Below are positions 45,636-56,296 of a stretch of 64,000 nucleotides of DNA, piece by piece. The notes under the pieces were generated by a model. That model did not search any database, was not told the origin of the DNA, and was given only the letters and a program-made list of their open reading frames with translations. How positions within the stretch are numbered: the first letter of the stretch is position 1; every line of letters begins with the position of its first letter. This stretch comes from Dryocosmus kuriphilus. Its lineage: Eukaryota > Arthropoda > Insecta > Hymenoptera > Cynipidae. The position numbers and the translations under genes were made by a program. The stretch spans positions 235,444,618 to 235,508,617 of the forward strand of contig CM076190.1 in NCBI GenBank assembly GCA_038277395.1, written 5' to 3'.

Positions 45636-46550
45636 AACACATCTTATTTTGTTAAAGGCATTCCTGATATCATAATTGACCTACACGCAAACCCTACTTT
45701 ACCCTTTGTTTCTCCTCTATGCTTTTTTGGTCTCTTGAACTGCCTCGCGAATCGCCCCCATCGTAAACCTGCTTTCTCCGAATCCGTGCTAATTATTGGC
45801 CAGACGACCTGCTGCCTCAATTGCCGTTCTTAGTCTGGGACGTATCAGTTTCTCAAAGAGATTGCCGATAACGTCAAGCAACCCGAGCGATCTAAATGAC
45901 GATCATTTATCGGCAGCGCCTTCTTCTTGTTCAGCGAAACAAGCATTTCTTTTTGTTATTAAGAGTCTCAGTGAAATTTCTGTTGATTGGTAGGCAATCT
46001 TTAATCAGCTTGTCAAGGATCTTTCAACCATTCCTTCCATACTGCGTCTTCTTATAACAGTAAGCAGTTTTTTCACTCCTCTATCAACCAGCTTTTCAAG
46101 CTCCTCCAAGAACTCTCTAAGGTACTCCTCATACTTTGAGGCAGCTTGGTTTCCTTGGCTTGATCCCTCCGTTTGTTCTTTTCCAGTATTCATAGCCATG
46201 TTAACTTTGGTGTTCCTTTCCGGAGTTGCGGTTTCCATAGAATAGTTCCAGCGCATCGTACGTAAACGGGCGTGCCGAAATAGCTGGGAGCTGGTATACG
46301 CTCGGTAGCAGCCCTACCTTACTTCCCTGAGGCACAGCCTTCGTTTGACCAGTCCCGTGGTACACAGTCGAAAAGGATCACGCCAGGAGCGCTGCAGATT
46401 CCGACATCTGCAGTAATCAACTACTCCTGAGCATGGCCCGAATGGGCTGGACTCCATACGTCCGGCCTCAGCTTGCAGCTCGGCATAGCAAGCTCACATT
46501 AGCTCCATCCTCAAGCTGATTGTAAAGCCAGTAAGAGAGAGGAAAAGGAA
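45636..46550 (-). pseudogene. R1-like LINE part 1, inverted copy
   Basis: Counterpart of 22,430-23,345. The 83-codon frame 46,256-46,005 differs from the left one only at its end, through a single-base indel in GTTATTAAGAAGACG. Confidence 0.7.
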
Positions 46551-48489
46551 TCTGCACGCGTGACTCTACGTGCGCGTTATGTCCCGCATTTGTCTTTCAC
46601 CTTATAGTACTACTCTCGCCTCTCACTTCAATGCTGCCCCTCTCCTGACTCGCATCACGCCGCCAGTTATTCGAACGTACGGACGTTCAACGAAATTGGT
46701 GCTCATTCGAGGCAGCGCCGCCAAAGAAGTTCTCACTTCAAAAAGGTGTTTCGCAGAGGACAACGTATTGCTTTGTGTTCTACAGCCTTTATAAAAAAGT
46801 TTAAAAATTATTTTTCGGTGAGATCTATGTTCTTTGAAATAGAAGGAAAAGTAGTTTACAAAAAAATCTCTTGCACTTTTATCCTTGACACTGAACCTTT
46901 CGCTAATTTGGCTCTCATATTCGTAATCAGTGCACTAAATTACGTACGTATACGTATTTTCAAAAAATTCGGATATCCGAAGTTCTAGGAACTACGTCCA
47001 AATTTATAAATTGGCCATCAGTATTTATGTGATTTATGATATGCATTTTTTGCCTATATTTATGCAATATGATTCGTTCTATGCAGTATGATTTATATTA
47101 TGACTATCAATTTTCGGAAAGTTGTTTTGAATTTTTTGCTATTAGTCCATTTAAGAAATTTCAATTGCATCATCTAAATTACAATTATTGTATCATAGAC
47201 TAAGACAAGAAATTTTAATTTTACAATTTTATTTCAAATATTTTACAAAATTTTTAAATAACTTTAAAAGATTCAAAAGACTTAAAAAGATTTTACAAAC
47301 ATTTCAAAAAAGTCACATAGATTTCCAAATATTTTTAGGATTTCAAAACGTTTGACTAAGATTTCAAATGTTTCAAAAAATTTCAAAAGGTTTCACAAAG
47401 TCACGATTTAGAATCTTTAAGAATTTGAATTGGTTGGTGTTTCACATTTAAAAAAAATGAAAATGTATTTAATTTCGGGATGTAAAATATTATGTGTAAT
47501 ACTTTGAAAGCTTAAGTGAGTCAACCTACTAGCGTTTATCTGTGTGTCATAGCTAGATAGCGGTTAGACAAAAAATATGAGAATAGTTCAGTAATTGAAT
47601 TAATTTGTGTTCGGAAATAAAATCGATACCATGGAACATAAAAGTTATAATCTTATCAACAGTTAAAATTTTTTTAAATTTTGAATTATGTTAGTGTTTT
47701 AACACCGAAACCGGTATTTTTGGTAAAAAAATCGTTAGATTTAAAAACATGCATCATGCTTGTACAATTGTAGCTTAACCACTTGATTTTCACCGGAAAT
47801 ATCAATTCACGTTTCAAAGAAAGTTTAAAACTTAGAAGAATTTAACGTTATGTTAAAATTTTTCGACAGAATCTGTTACTTATACAAAAAAAATAAGTTT
47901 TTCAGATTATAATTCAGAATCATTAAGTACCCAATTCATGTTTCATTATTATTTTATTGGCGTTTTAAAGCTAGAAGTCGGTATAGCCCGGGAGCTAGCG
48001 ACAGTAAAAGAGTACCGATTTCCTCGTCAATGGAAGTTATATCGTGGTCTTTAATTTAATTATGTCCATCACCAAAAAAGAATACTTACATCGCACCTTG
48101 AGACCTTCTGGTTCAGGAGCGTGAAAATATGTAATAAAAAAAACCTTATTTTCTCGTCGTTGACTGCTGTGGGGGTTGTCAACTGACATCAGGCGATGTC
48201 AAAAAAGACCACTTACAGTCGTTTGACGGACAATCTACCGCTTATAAGCACGTAAAAGTATCCAAATTTTGTCAAAAATTGACTTGAGTACTCGCACTTG
48301 AAATTTTTCACGATCACAGAGGATCACATTGCACATGTGAAAACAGTGTGTTTACGATCCATTCGCGGGACAAACCTACAGCAAGTGATCGTCAAAGTCA
48401 CCGCTGCAAAAGCCCGCGCGCGTCTTTGAAAGTTCTATTCAGTGCAAGAGTACAGAACACTAGGAAACGGTACGAAACTTTTCTTTATA
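46551..48489. other. Non-coding, mirror of 20,476-22,429
   Basis: Near-identical reverse complement; nothing additional recognised. Confidence 0.6.
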
Positions 48490-48780
48490 TAAACCAGGCC
48501 CGTGTGCAGGGGATGGGGTGGTTAAACCACCCCTCAGGAGGTTCGAACTACAATTTTTAGAATTTTCTGAACTTTCTGATTAGGAAAATTTTACATCATG
48601 ATAAAATTTATCAGGGTATATTTTGATTCATCATCAGTGTCATCAATTGTTGATAGTTTCTTCGTATAGCTCCTTTCTTTTTTCATAAAATTATAATCCC
48701 CCCCCCCCCCCCCCCCCCCCAAATCCTGCGTACGGCCATGGTATGAGCCGTGAACTAGGTTGACAAGTTTCAACATGTAA
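48490..48780. mobile_element. Small inverted-repeat element with C homopolymer, inverted copy
   Basis: Mirror of 20,188-20,475. The homopolymer is 23 C (48,698-48,720) against 40 G on the left. Confidence 0.5.
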
Positions 48781-49194
48781 ATGAGCGCACCTGCAGTGAC
48801 AAATTTCAATGTGAAGCGTGCAACATGGTGAAATTAAAAATGCGTTTTTTGCAAAAAAGCGTCTCATAAAATACTTTTGTTCTCTCCAAAAAATCTTGAT
48901 CGATGTTTAAAATTCAGGAAATTCGCATAAAGAAATGTTTAAAAGGAGGCGGCGTATCTTTCCTCGCGACAGTGAGTGACCACGATGGTTATCACACAAA
49001 GCGTCTCAGTGCTTTTAAAGCTTTACCAAAAAAATACGTTAGGCAACTTGTCGATACTGATTCCTGAAATACTCAGAGATTGCCTAGATCATCAAAGCCA
49101 TACGATGCAGGTACGTAAAGAATACTTTTTTTCTTTCAAATTTCGCTTTTATCCTCCATACCGATACGAGAAACATATTTAAAAAAAGTCTGCC

Positions 49195-50302
49195 CGCCTC
49201 GCGGGCACATTCTGGTCCTGCGCTTCGCGCCCCGCCCTCTGCGCGAAGTATGAGCACGCTTAGGGCGCCCGGTTTGGTGGTGGTCGTCGTGCTTCGCGGT
49301 CCGATATATTTAAACCTCGCGCTCCGCGCTCGGATGTTTTTGGTCCTTCCACATCGAGCTGGGTATTCGTTACGTGGATCTTAAAATTCGAAAATACCTA
49401 CTTTTAATGAGATTATTAAATTGAATTTTTATTAGAAATTACAAAAGAAATTATTTACTTAAGTGTCTATCGACCTTAAGGAATACATTCTCATCATGAC
49501 ACTCGCTCGCTTCGCGCTCGACAGTTAAATTTTTTTTAAAGATATTGTAGATTCGTAAAGTTTTCTTCTGATTTTCCAAATTTTCACAATGCACGATTTC
49601 GATTGTTAGAAGTAAAACGGTGAGTCTTACAAGTAAATTTTGTAGCTCTTTCTAAGGTGCACAATTCTGCTTGTTAATATTTTCTCATATCTTGCATAGT
49701 TTTGCTGAAAAGTGTTTTTCTTTATATTTAATAATATATTTCACAAATAAGCCAAAAACTACGAGTCTGCTCAAAAAAATGGTAGAAAGCAAATTTGTAG
49801 ATATTTTTGAGGTGAATAACTTTGTTTCTTATCCTTTTTCCGTATCTTACATAGTTTGCGGGAAATTTGAAATTCTTTGTTCCTAATAACGTTTTCTCGA
49901 TTAAAACAAGAATCCTGCATGTTGGCAAAAAATAGTTTTAAAAAAATTTGTAGAACTTTTTGTGTTAAACAACTTTGCTTGGAACCATTTTTCATATCTT
50001 CAATATTTTGGCAACAAACACAGTTTTTTGTTATTGATAACGTTTTTACGATTACAATAAAGACCGTGCATTTTATCAAAAAATGGCTGTAACTTTGTAG
50101 TTTTTTTAGATAAACAATTTTATTTTTTATTTTCTTTTGTTATTTCGCATAGTTTATCCGAAAAATTTTTTTTGATTTTGTGAGAACAGCTTTTGATGAA
50201 TAAAACCATAACCACTGGTCAAAAATCGTTGGCTAACGAAAATGTCCTTTCTTTTTACTCCTTAAAGAAGTGTGCAAAAAACGCAATCCAATTAAGCCCC
50301 CG
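49195..50302. mobile_element. Foldback element, right-arm half only, inverted copy
   Basis: Mirror of 18,630-19,740. Array unit starts are visible near 49,638, 49,794, 49,948 and 50,096. The contig stops just before the GTC microsatellite and the central hairpin. Confidence 0.75.
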
Positions 50303-50802
50303 NNNNNNNNNNNNNNNNNNNNNNNNNNNNNNNNNNNNNNNNNNNNNNNNNNNNNNNNNNNNNNNNNNNNNNNNNNNNNNNNNNNNNNNNNNNNNNNNNN
50401 NNNNNNNNNNNNNNNNNNNNNNNNNNNNNNNNNNNNNNNNNNNNNNNNNNNNNNNNNNNNNNNNNNNNNNNNNNNNNNNNNNNNNNNNNNNNNNNNNNNN
50501 NNNNNNNNNNNNNNNNNNNNNNNNNNNNNNNNNNNNNNNNNNNNNNNNNNNNNNNNNNNNNNNNNNNNNNNNNNNNNNNNNNNNNNNNNNNNNNNNNNNN
50601 NNNNNNNNNNNNNNNNNNNNNNNNNNNNNNNNNNNNNNNNNNNNNNNNNNNNNNNNNNNNNNNNNNNNNNNNNNNNNNNNNNNNNNNNNNNNNNNNNNNN
50701 NNNNNNNNNNNNNNNNNNNNNNNNNNNNNNNNNNNNNNNNNNNNNNNNNNNNNNNNNNNNNNNNNNNNNNNNNNNNNNNNNNNNNNNNNNNNNNNNNNNN
50801 NN
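50303..50802. other. Assembly gap, 500 N
   Basis: Exactly 500 undetermined bases. The flank after it starts TGATGACGAGAATGACC, which could be the far edge of a trinucleotide tract. Confidence 1.
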
Positions 50803-50859
50803 TGATGACGAGAATGACCGGAGTCACCGGAGATAAAGTTTAAACTAAATACCTTTAAA

Positions 50860-51490
50860 GCTTCAACGAACTCTAGAGTATTTATAAAACCTGCAAGGGT
50901 TTTCAGAGATTCTAGGGGATTTCAGATGTTTTTAAAAATTTTCAGTTATTTTAAATTACTCCAAATTATTTCAAGATGTTCAAAAGATTTTAAGGGATTT
51001 CAAGAAGTTTCTCGAGATTCAGAGAATAATCAAATCCCTTTGGATTTGAAATGGCGAAAGTTTCGAGCGATTTGAACTGTTTATTGAGCGAACTTTAATA
51101 AATAAGCTGAAACAATATTCCAGGCATTTTAAATGATTTCTACATAATTCAATCGATTTTTAAGATTTCCACAAATCTGAAGGGATTTTAAAGTGTTAAA
51201 ATAAATTTCAAAAGATATAATGTAATTTAAAAAACTCTAGGGGTTTTTAATGTTTTGAGGTATTTTACAAGGTCCAAACAATGTGATTTCAAAGAATTTC
51301 AAGAGATTTTAAGAATTTCAGGAGGCTACAAACAATAGGTTTTAGAATATTTTTTTCCTTTCAAAGGATTTTAAAGAATTTTTAAGACTTTAATGGAATA
51401 AAAATATTTTCAAAATTATCAGGGGATTTCAACAGATTTTTAATGGTTTTAGGTAGAATTTCTAGTGAATTTTAATATGTAAATGTAATG
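50860..51490. repeat. Degenerate AT-rich phased array
   Basis: Dense run of GATTTCAAAG, AATTTCAAGA, GATTTTAAG and similar phrases every 10-11 bp. The clearest example of this texture in the window. Confidence 0.65.
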
Positions 51491-51670
51491 TGCTTTTCCG
51501 ACGCCTCGGTGGGTTCATTTAACAACTACGCAGCGCGTCCTCAGGTTGTGGATAGAGGAACGGCCCGTGAGGTTTAACAGCTTCTGAGGTTAACTGCGAA
51601 TACAAGAATAAGCAGTCGCGGAGAGCCGATAGGAACCAGTCGTGGGAACCCGGAAACCCTGTGGGGCAAT

Positions 51671-52750
51671 ATGAAAGAGGCGATAAAGGCAGCCGCGAAA
51701 AGTACTATAGGTTTAAAGAAAGTAACCAAAAGCAAACCCTGTTTCGACGAAGAGGGCAAACTATGGTTTAAAAAGCGGACGAAGAAGTCCAAAGAAGTTA
51801 GTTTACAAAATAAGTGCGATCAAACACATAAGAAGTATCTCGAGATTAGTAAAAGCACAAGTAGATTTTACAGATCCAAGAAAAGGGAGTGGGAGAAGAA
51901 TAAAATACCATCAACAAGCATGCATAATAAACAAAATAATCCGCGTTATGTGTACAGGGGAGTCAATTTTATAAGGAAAGGCAAAGTACAATGGAAGTAA
52001 TGAGGAACGAAAATGGCAATATAGTAGCTGATGCAACAGAGAGAGTAAATTTATCGAAAAACTATTTCGATAAGCTATTGGACGTACGCGAAACCCCCGT
52101 TGAAGTTAATCTCCGTGAAATCCACACTGCCGAACTACTAATTGATGAACCTACGGATAAAGAAGTAGAAACGTCGATAGAGAAATAGAAAAATAACAAA
52201 GTCGCGGGCATTGACGACCTACCGCGATAAAGCGAACTTTAACAATTATCGGGAATCTCACATGTGCCTTCGTGCTATAAGATCCTGACCAATGTAATCT
52301 TAAGTAGACTAATGCCTTTTTCTGAGGCAATCATTGGGGACTACCAGTGTGGATTCCGCCGAAACTGGTATACAAGCGATCAAATCTTTACAATTATACA
52401 ACTTTTAGAAAAGAGATGGGAATTTAGTGAAGCAATACATCAGCTACTTATCGACTTCTAAAGAGCTTAGGACTCTATTTTATGCGCACTAATGTACTGG
52501 ATTCTGGATCGGAGTTCTTAAGTGTAGCAACGAAATTGGTTAGACTTATCAAAGTTTGCTTAAGTGGCAGTAGGATTTGTGTACGCGTAAATGGAAGTTT
52601 ATCTGGAGAGTTTTTGAGTAGCGATGGCCTGAAATAGGACGATTCACTTTCTTGAATCCTTTTAATCTTAGTTTTAGAATACGTGCTCAGACATGTACAA
52701 ACGAATCCGTCCGGTGCTAGCCTCAATGGGATAATATAAATAATGGGATA
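51671..52750 (+). pseudogene. RTE-like reverse transcriptase fragment
   Basis: Open pieces: 51,671-52,000 (linker, KKREWEKNKI), 51,991-52,188 (EVMRNENGNIVADATERVN to EPTDKEVETSIEK) and 52,264-52,461 (SCYKILTNVILSRLMPFSEA, CGFRRNWYTSDQIFTIIQLL, LLIDF then a stop). The stop falls in motif A right after LLIDF. Motif C is degraded to GYAGDLDLLDD near 52,744-52,775. Confidence 0.75.
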
Positions 52751-53244
52751 TGCGGGTGATCTCGACTTACTCGACGATGGTAAAGAAAACGGTAGCTAAA
52801 AGTGCGGAAACCTTGATCACAAAAGCCAAGGAATTAGGTTTAGAAGTTAGCGAATCGAGGGCAAAATATTTGATCGTCGACATATCAGAACAAAGCAATG
52901 AAGAGGGCGATCCAATAGCTGGAAGTATGAAATTTGAAAGAGTTAATGAGTTTAAATACCTCGGGAATATTATAAATAGTGACAATAACATTAAAGCGGA
53001 AACCAACAGGCAGCTGCACGCTGGCAATGGGTGCTACTATCTAACAAATACATTACTTATATCGCGATCGTTATCTCGAAACATCAAAGAAAGAATTTTC
53101 AAAACGATGATAATGCCGGTCGTCATGTACGGGTGCGAGACGTGGGCGCTGACGAAAGGAGAGGAGAACAGGTTTAGAATATTCGAAAATAAAGTACATA
53201 GAAGAATCTATGGCCCCAAAAGGGACGAAGAGACTGTTGAATAG
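52750..53244 (+). pseudogene. RTE-like C-terminal region, copy 2
   Basis: A 164-codon open stretch with KKTVAKSAETLITKAKELGL, FERVNEFKYLGNIINSDNNI, TNRQLHAGNGCYY, KERIFKTMIMPVVMYGCETW and EENRFRIFENKVHRRIYGPK: the thumb and post-RT block of RTE-type proteins, better preserved than in copy 1. The Met is internal to the original ORF and is not a real start. Confidence 0.75.
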
Positions 53245-53545
53245 AGGAAACTGCATAATGATGAGCTGCATGCTCTCTACGGGTCAGTAAATATTAATAG
53301 AGTAATGAAGGTGCGCAAATTAATCTGTCCGGGAAATTTTGCAAGAATGGACAACGATAGAAGATTGGAGAAAAACGTAAGGGACGATCTAAAAGAGCTA
53401 GGACATGGTTATTGAAACTGGAGGGAAGGTGCAAAGGATAGAGGTGCGTGGCGTTTGTGGGTAGCTGAGGCAATGAACTTTCGAGTTCGCAAAGCTACAC
53501 CATAATAATAATAATGACTATTTTTATTATTATATTGGGAGGCTA

Positions 53546-54889
53546 CTCATGCAGAGAGGGAATGGGTACTAAGTTTAAAATAAAGCAAAAGAACCGGAAT
53601 TTTAGTATATCATAAAGTCATTATGTTTACACTTATTTATATAATTTCTCGCTGATGGGGGGCGAATTAAGAGTCACAAAAATAATAAAATAAAACCAAC
53701 AATATAATAAATTATTCCAAGCAAGTTACTCAAACAGAAGAAAGTATATAACCCCAGAATAAAATTAGTAAATATAAGTCTAACGTATCCGGCCTGGAGC
53801 GGTTGAAGATAATGAGCAAATAATGAGTATCGGCAGAGAACGGCCGCCGAACGCCCCTTTTTACCTTTACAATTACACCTTTTCGTATAAGGCTGAGCCT
53901 TCTTACCTGAAAGATGTACTTCTCGCAACGATGACGAACCTCAAGACGGAAATACGTGTACAAAAGGGTAAGTCGTAGGGTGGACAATTTATAACTCAGG
54001 CTACAAGCAATTTTGAAACGACGGCACGCCGCTCATGGTCGCTCGTCCGGACAGAAGTGTATGGAACGACGGCACTAGATGTTCGTCCCGACAGAAGTGA
54101 CGCTTCGAACCTTCGTTTTCGGCGGCTACAGCTGCTTACATCATGAGTCGACTTTCGCCCTCCTACGGACTAACCGTTGCAACTCGTTGGCTCGTGTAAT
54201 CCTTGTTGATCGAGGCCCGGGAGGGATAACCGAGAGATCACGCCACTGCCCCTGTCCGCGATCATCTCACGGTCGCGGGCGATTCAAAGACGGGATTCAC
54301 ATTCATACTGTGCCCCATTACGCAGCAGCATGCTGCGCGCCTTATCTTTCAGCTCCGTTGGACAGAGAATAGCCTGTACTTCGTCCAAGTGGAGGTGACG
54401 ACGCCCTCAGCTTGTTTTTCAACCTTCAACATTCAGTGCCCCAACCCGTCCAGAAGTAAACAAAGAAACAGAACAAAAGCATAAGGCTACTACTTTGGGG
54501 AGTACTAATTCCGTCCCGAGGGACCAGACCAATCATATATGAAAACCCAATATAAAAAAAGAAGACCGAGAGTATCCCTAAAAATAATTGAGGTCGGTCT
54601 GGACTTTACTTTCGTGCGGGCTTCGGCGAAGAGAAGAGGAGCTGTTTACAAGATAAAAGAAGGTAAAAACAGATTCAAGTAATGTGCAGTCGAAACTGCG
54701 ACGTTACAGTCCATAAAAAAAAGATATTCTCGCTGTAGGCAAATCATTTATTATTTCTTTATTTTCAGTGTTCTTACGTTCAACACGGATTAGATCAAAA
54801 ATTGAACAAAAATTGTAAGAGAAAATTCTTGATGATTTTGTAAAATAAATATATAATATTCAGGATTTGAAGTTTAACATGGCGTCCTA
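53546..54889. other. Unassigned, with GC-rich block at 54,000-54,460
   Basis: GC content rises clearly in 54,000-54,460. AACGACGGCA...GACAGAAGTG appears twice (54,017-54,057 and 54,063-54,100). The 97-codon plus frame 54,079-54,372 has no recognisable domain. Near 54,688-54,707 GCAGTCGAAACTGCGACGTTACA gives, on the minus strand, a TGTAACGTCGCAG start like that of some Ty3/gypsy LTRs; no protein backs this. Confidence 0.3.
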
Positions 54890-55590
54890 TAAGGAAGTGG
54901 TTGGAAGCAAATATGAAAACCTTTTTCAGAAGTATAATTCTCCTTTTTAAAGTTTGTGTCGCATCTTGCATAGTTTCGCCGAAAGATTTAATTCCTTATG
55001 TTTAATAGCGTTTTCGCGATTAAATAAAAAGCTATGTGTGTTATCAAAAAAAGTATGAAGAAAAATGTAGGTCTCTTCGTATTAAGTAACTTTGCTCTTT
55101 AATATTTTTTCGATTCTCGCATATTTATCGAAAAATGTTATGAGGCAAGCTTGTGATCTTCTTGATTTATATAACTTTGCTTCTTAGCAATTTTTTCATC
55201 TCGAATGCTTCTGTCGAAAGGTTGATTTCTTTATATTTAATAACATTTTTCAGGAATAAGTAAAAAACTATGCGCCTTATATAAAAAGTATGAAGAGAAT
55301 TTGGATGGACTTTGGATTGATAAAACCAGAACCGTTGGTCAAAAAGCTCTGGTTAACAAACGTGTTCTTTGCTACAGGCCTCATCAAGTGCGCTAAAGTG
55401 CAATACAATCAGATTAGTGTTTCATAGGTATCCGATATACAGAAGACAGTGACGAACGTCGTCAGATGAAAATAATCAAACGTCAAATCTATTCTTTTCG
55501 GATTCCCGGGGTTACGAAACGTCGAGACTTCAGGAAATCTGCGAAATACAGTTTTCATATAAAACAAATACGTCCTCATTGAGATGAGAA
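54890..55590. mobile_element. Foldback-family copy, one arm only
   Basis: Contains about three array units (CATCTTGCATAGTTTCGCCG at 54,962, then variants near 55,110 and 55,200). GATAAAACCAGAACCGTTGGTC and the central-hairpin half follow: TTTCGGATTCCCGGGGTTACG, CGTCGAGACTT, CATATAAAAC and CTCATTGAGATGAGAA (55,495-55,590). This corresponds to 17,780-18,385. The second arm is absent. Confidence 0.65.
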
Positions 55591-55796
55591 TTCAAAAAAT
55601 AGTGTAATAGAAGTCTAAATAAAAAAAGTTTATACTATTTTTACACTACATTTTCTTATTTGAAAAGCCAGTTTTTGACTGCTTAAAAAGGGTACTTTTT
55701 GCTTTAGAAAGATGATTTACTGTTACATTTTTTAGTATCCCAGAGCACTTCGGAGCCTGAATACCATATTCTTATTTTACCTTTCTTATAGCTGAA

Positions 55797-56296
55797 TTAA
55801 TCTCGTATAATATTGTCTTCTACAGGTTCAAGATTAAAATTATATGAGATTAGGCGTCGCCTGCCTACTGGAGCTTGTGCAATTTCTTCTCCGGTCAATG
55901 AAGTGTAATCGCCGCTTATCATGTTTATTTTCGTCCTTTTTGGACGATCTTTTTTATCTATATAACAATATATTCCAGTAAGGCTTTCGTTATTCTCCAC
56001 TATTGCAAAGACATCACCCTCGAGTGTTGACAACACTGTTTGTTCCTGTGTTGAAATGAATTCATATAGATTACGTCCTCTTGGCACTTTAAGTCTTTTA
56101 TTGTCAGGAAATGTGTATCTTCGAACTCGGAATCGCCTATTCGGATGCCATTTAGGAATAAGATAAAGAAATTCATATTTGGCAAAAACAGGAATTTCGG
56201 CAGGCGGAGATCTGGATCTGTCTCGAGAAGGAAAACTGGCAGGAGGACTCGGAATACTGACATGGTGATACGGCTCCCTAAGAGGAGAAACAAACT
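55797..56296 (-). CDS. Secreted-protein gene, terminal exon 3
   Basis: Acceptor TTTCTGTTTCTTGTTGCAG ends at 56,297. The exon starts AG, completing a Glu codon, and runs 165 further codons to TGA/TAA-type stop at 55,799-55,797. Text: FVSPLREPYHHVSIPSPPAS, RDRSRSPPAEIPVF, YLIPKWHPNRRFRVRRYTFP, LYEFISTQEQTVLSTLEGDV, IYCYIDKKDRPKRTK, GEEIAQAPVGRRRL, ending EPVEDNIIRD. The frame stays open 33 codons upstream of the acceptor into the intron, so a longer unspliced reading frame of 199 codons exists; the splice site and phase match favour splicing. No canonical AATAAA is obvious soon after the stop. Confidence 0.65.

Larger units (their letters stand above)
35029..50302. repeat. Inverted near-copy of 18.6-33.7 kb
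   Basis: From 35,041 onward the sequence is the reverse complement of the left side, starting opposite 33,734 and ending opposite about 18,630. Matching coordinates sum to about 68,775 near the gap, about 68,985 around the R1 insertion and about 68,930 in the foldback, so the arms stay colinear with small indels. The contig is bounded on both sides by 500-N gaps. Best explained as a misplaced alternate contig; a true 15-kb palindrome is possible. Confidence 0.9.
51520..53545 (+). mobile_element. RTE-like LINE, internally deleted copy 2
   Basis: The 5' segment 51,525-51,640 matches 2,895-3,015. The sequence then jumps to the equivalent of 4,410, so the whole endonuclease is deleted. A second deletion of about 130 bp follows GACCTACCG (52,217) inside the RT. 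The 3' half continues to a (TAA)n-type tail at about 53,500-53,540. Two junctions and several stops make it dead. Confidence 0.8.
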
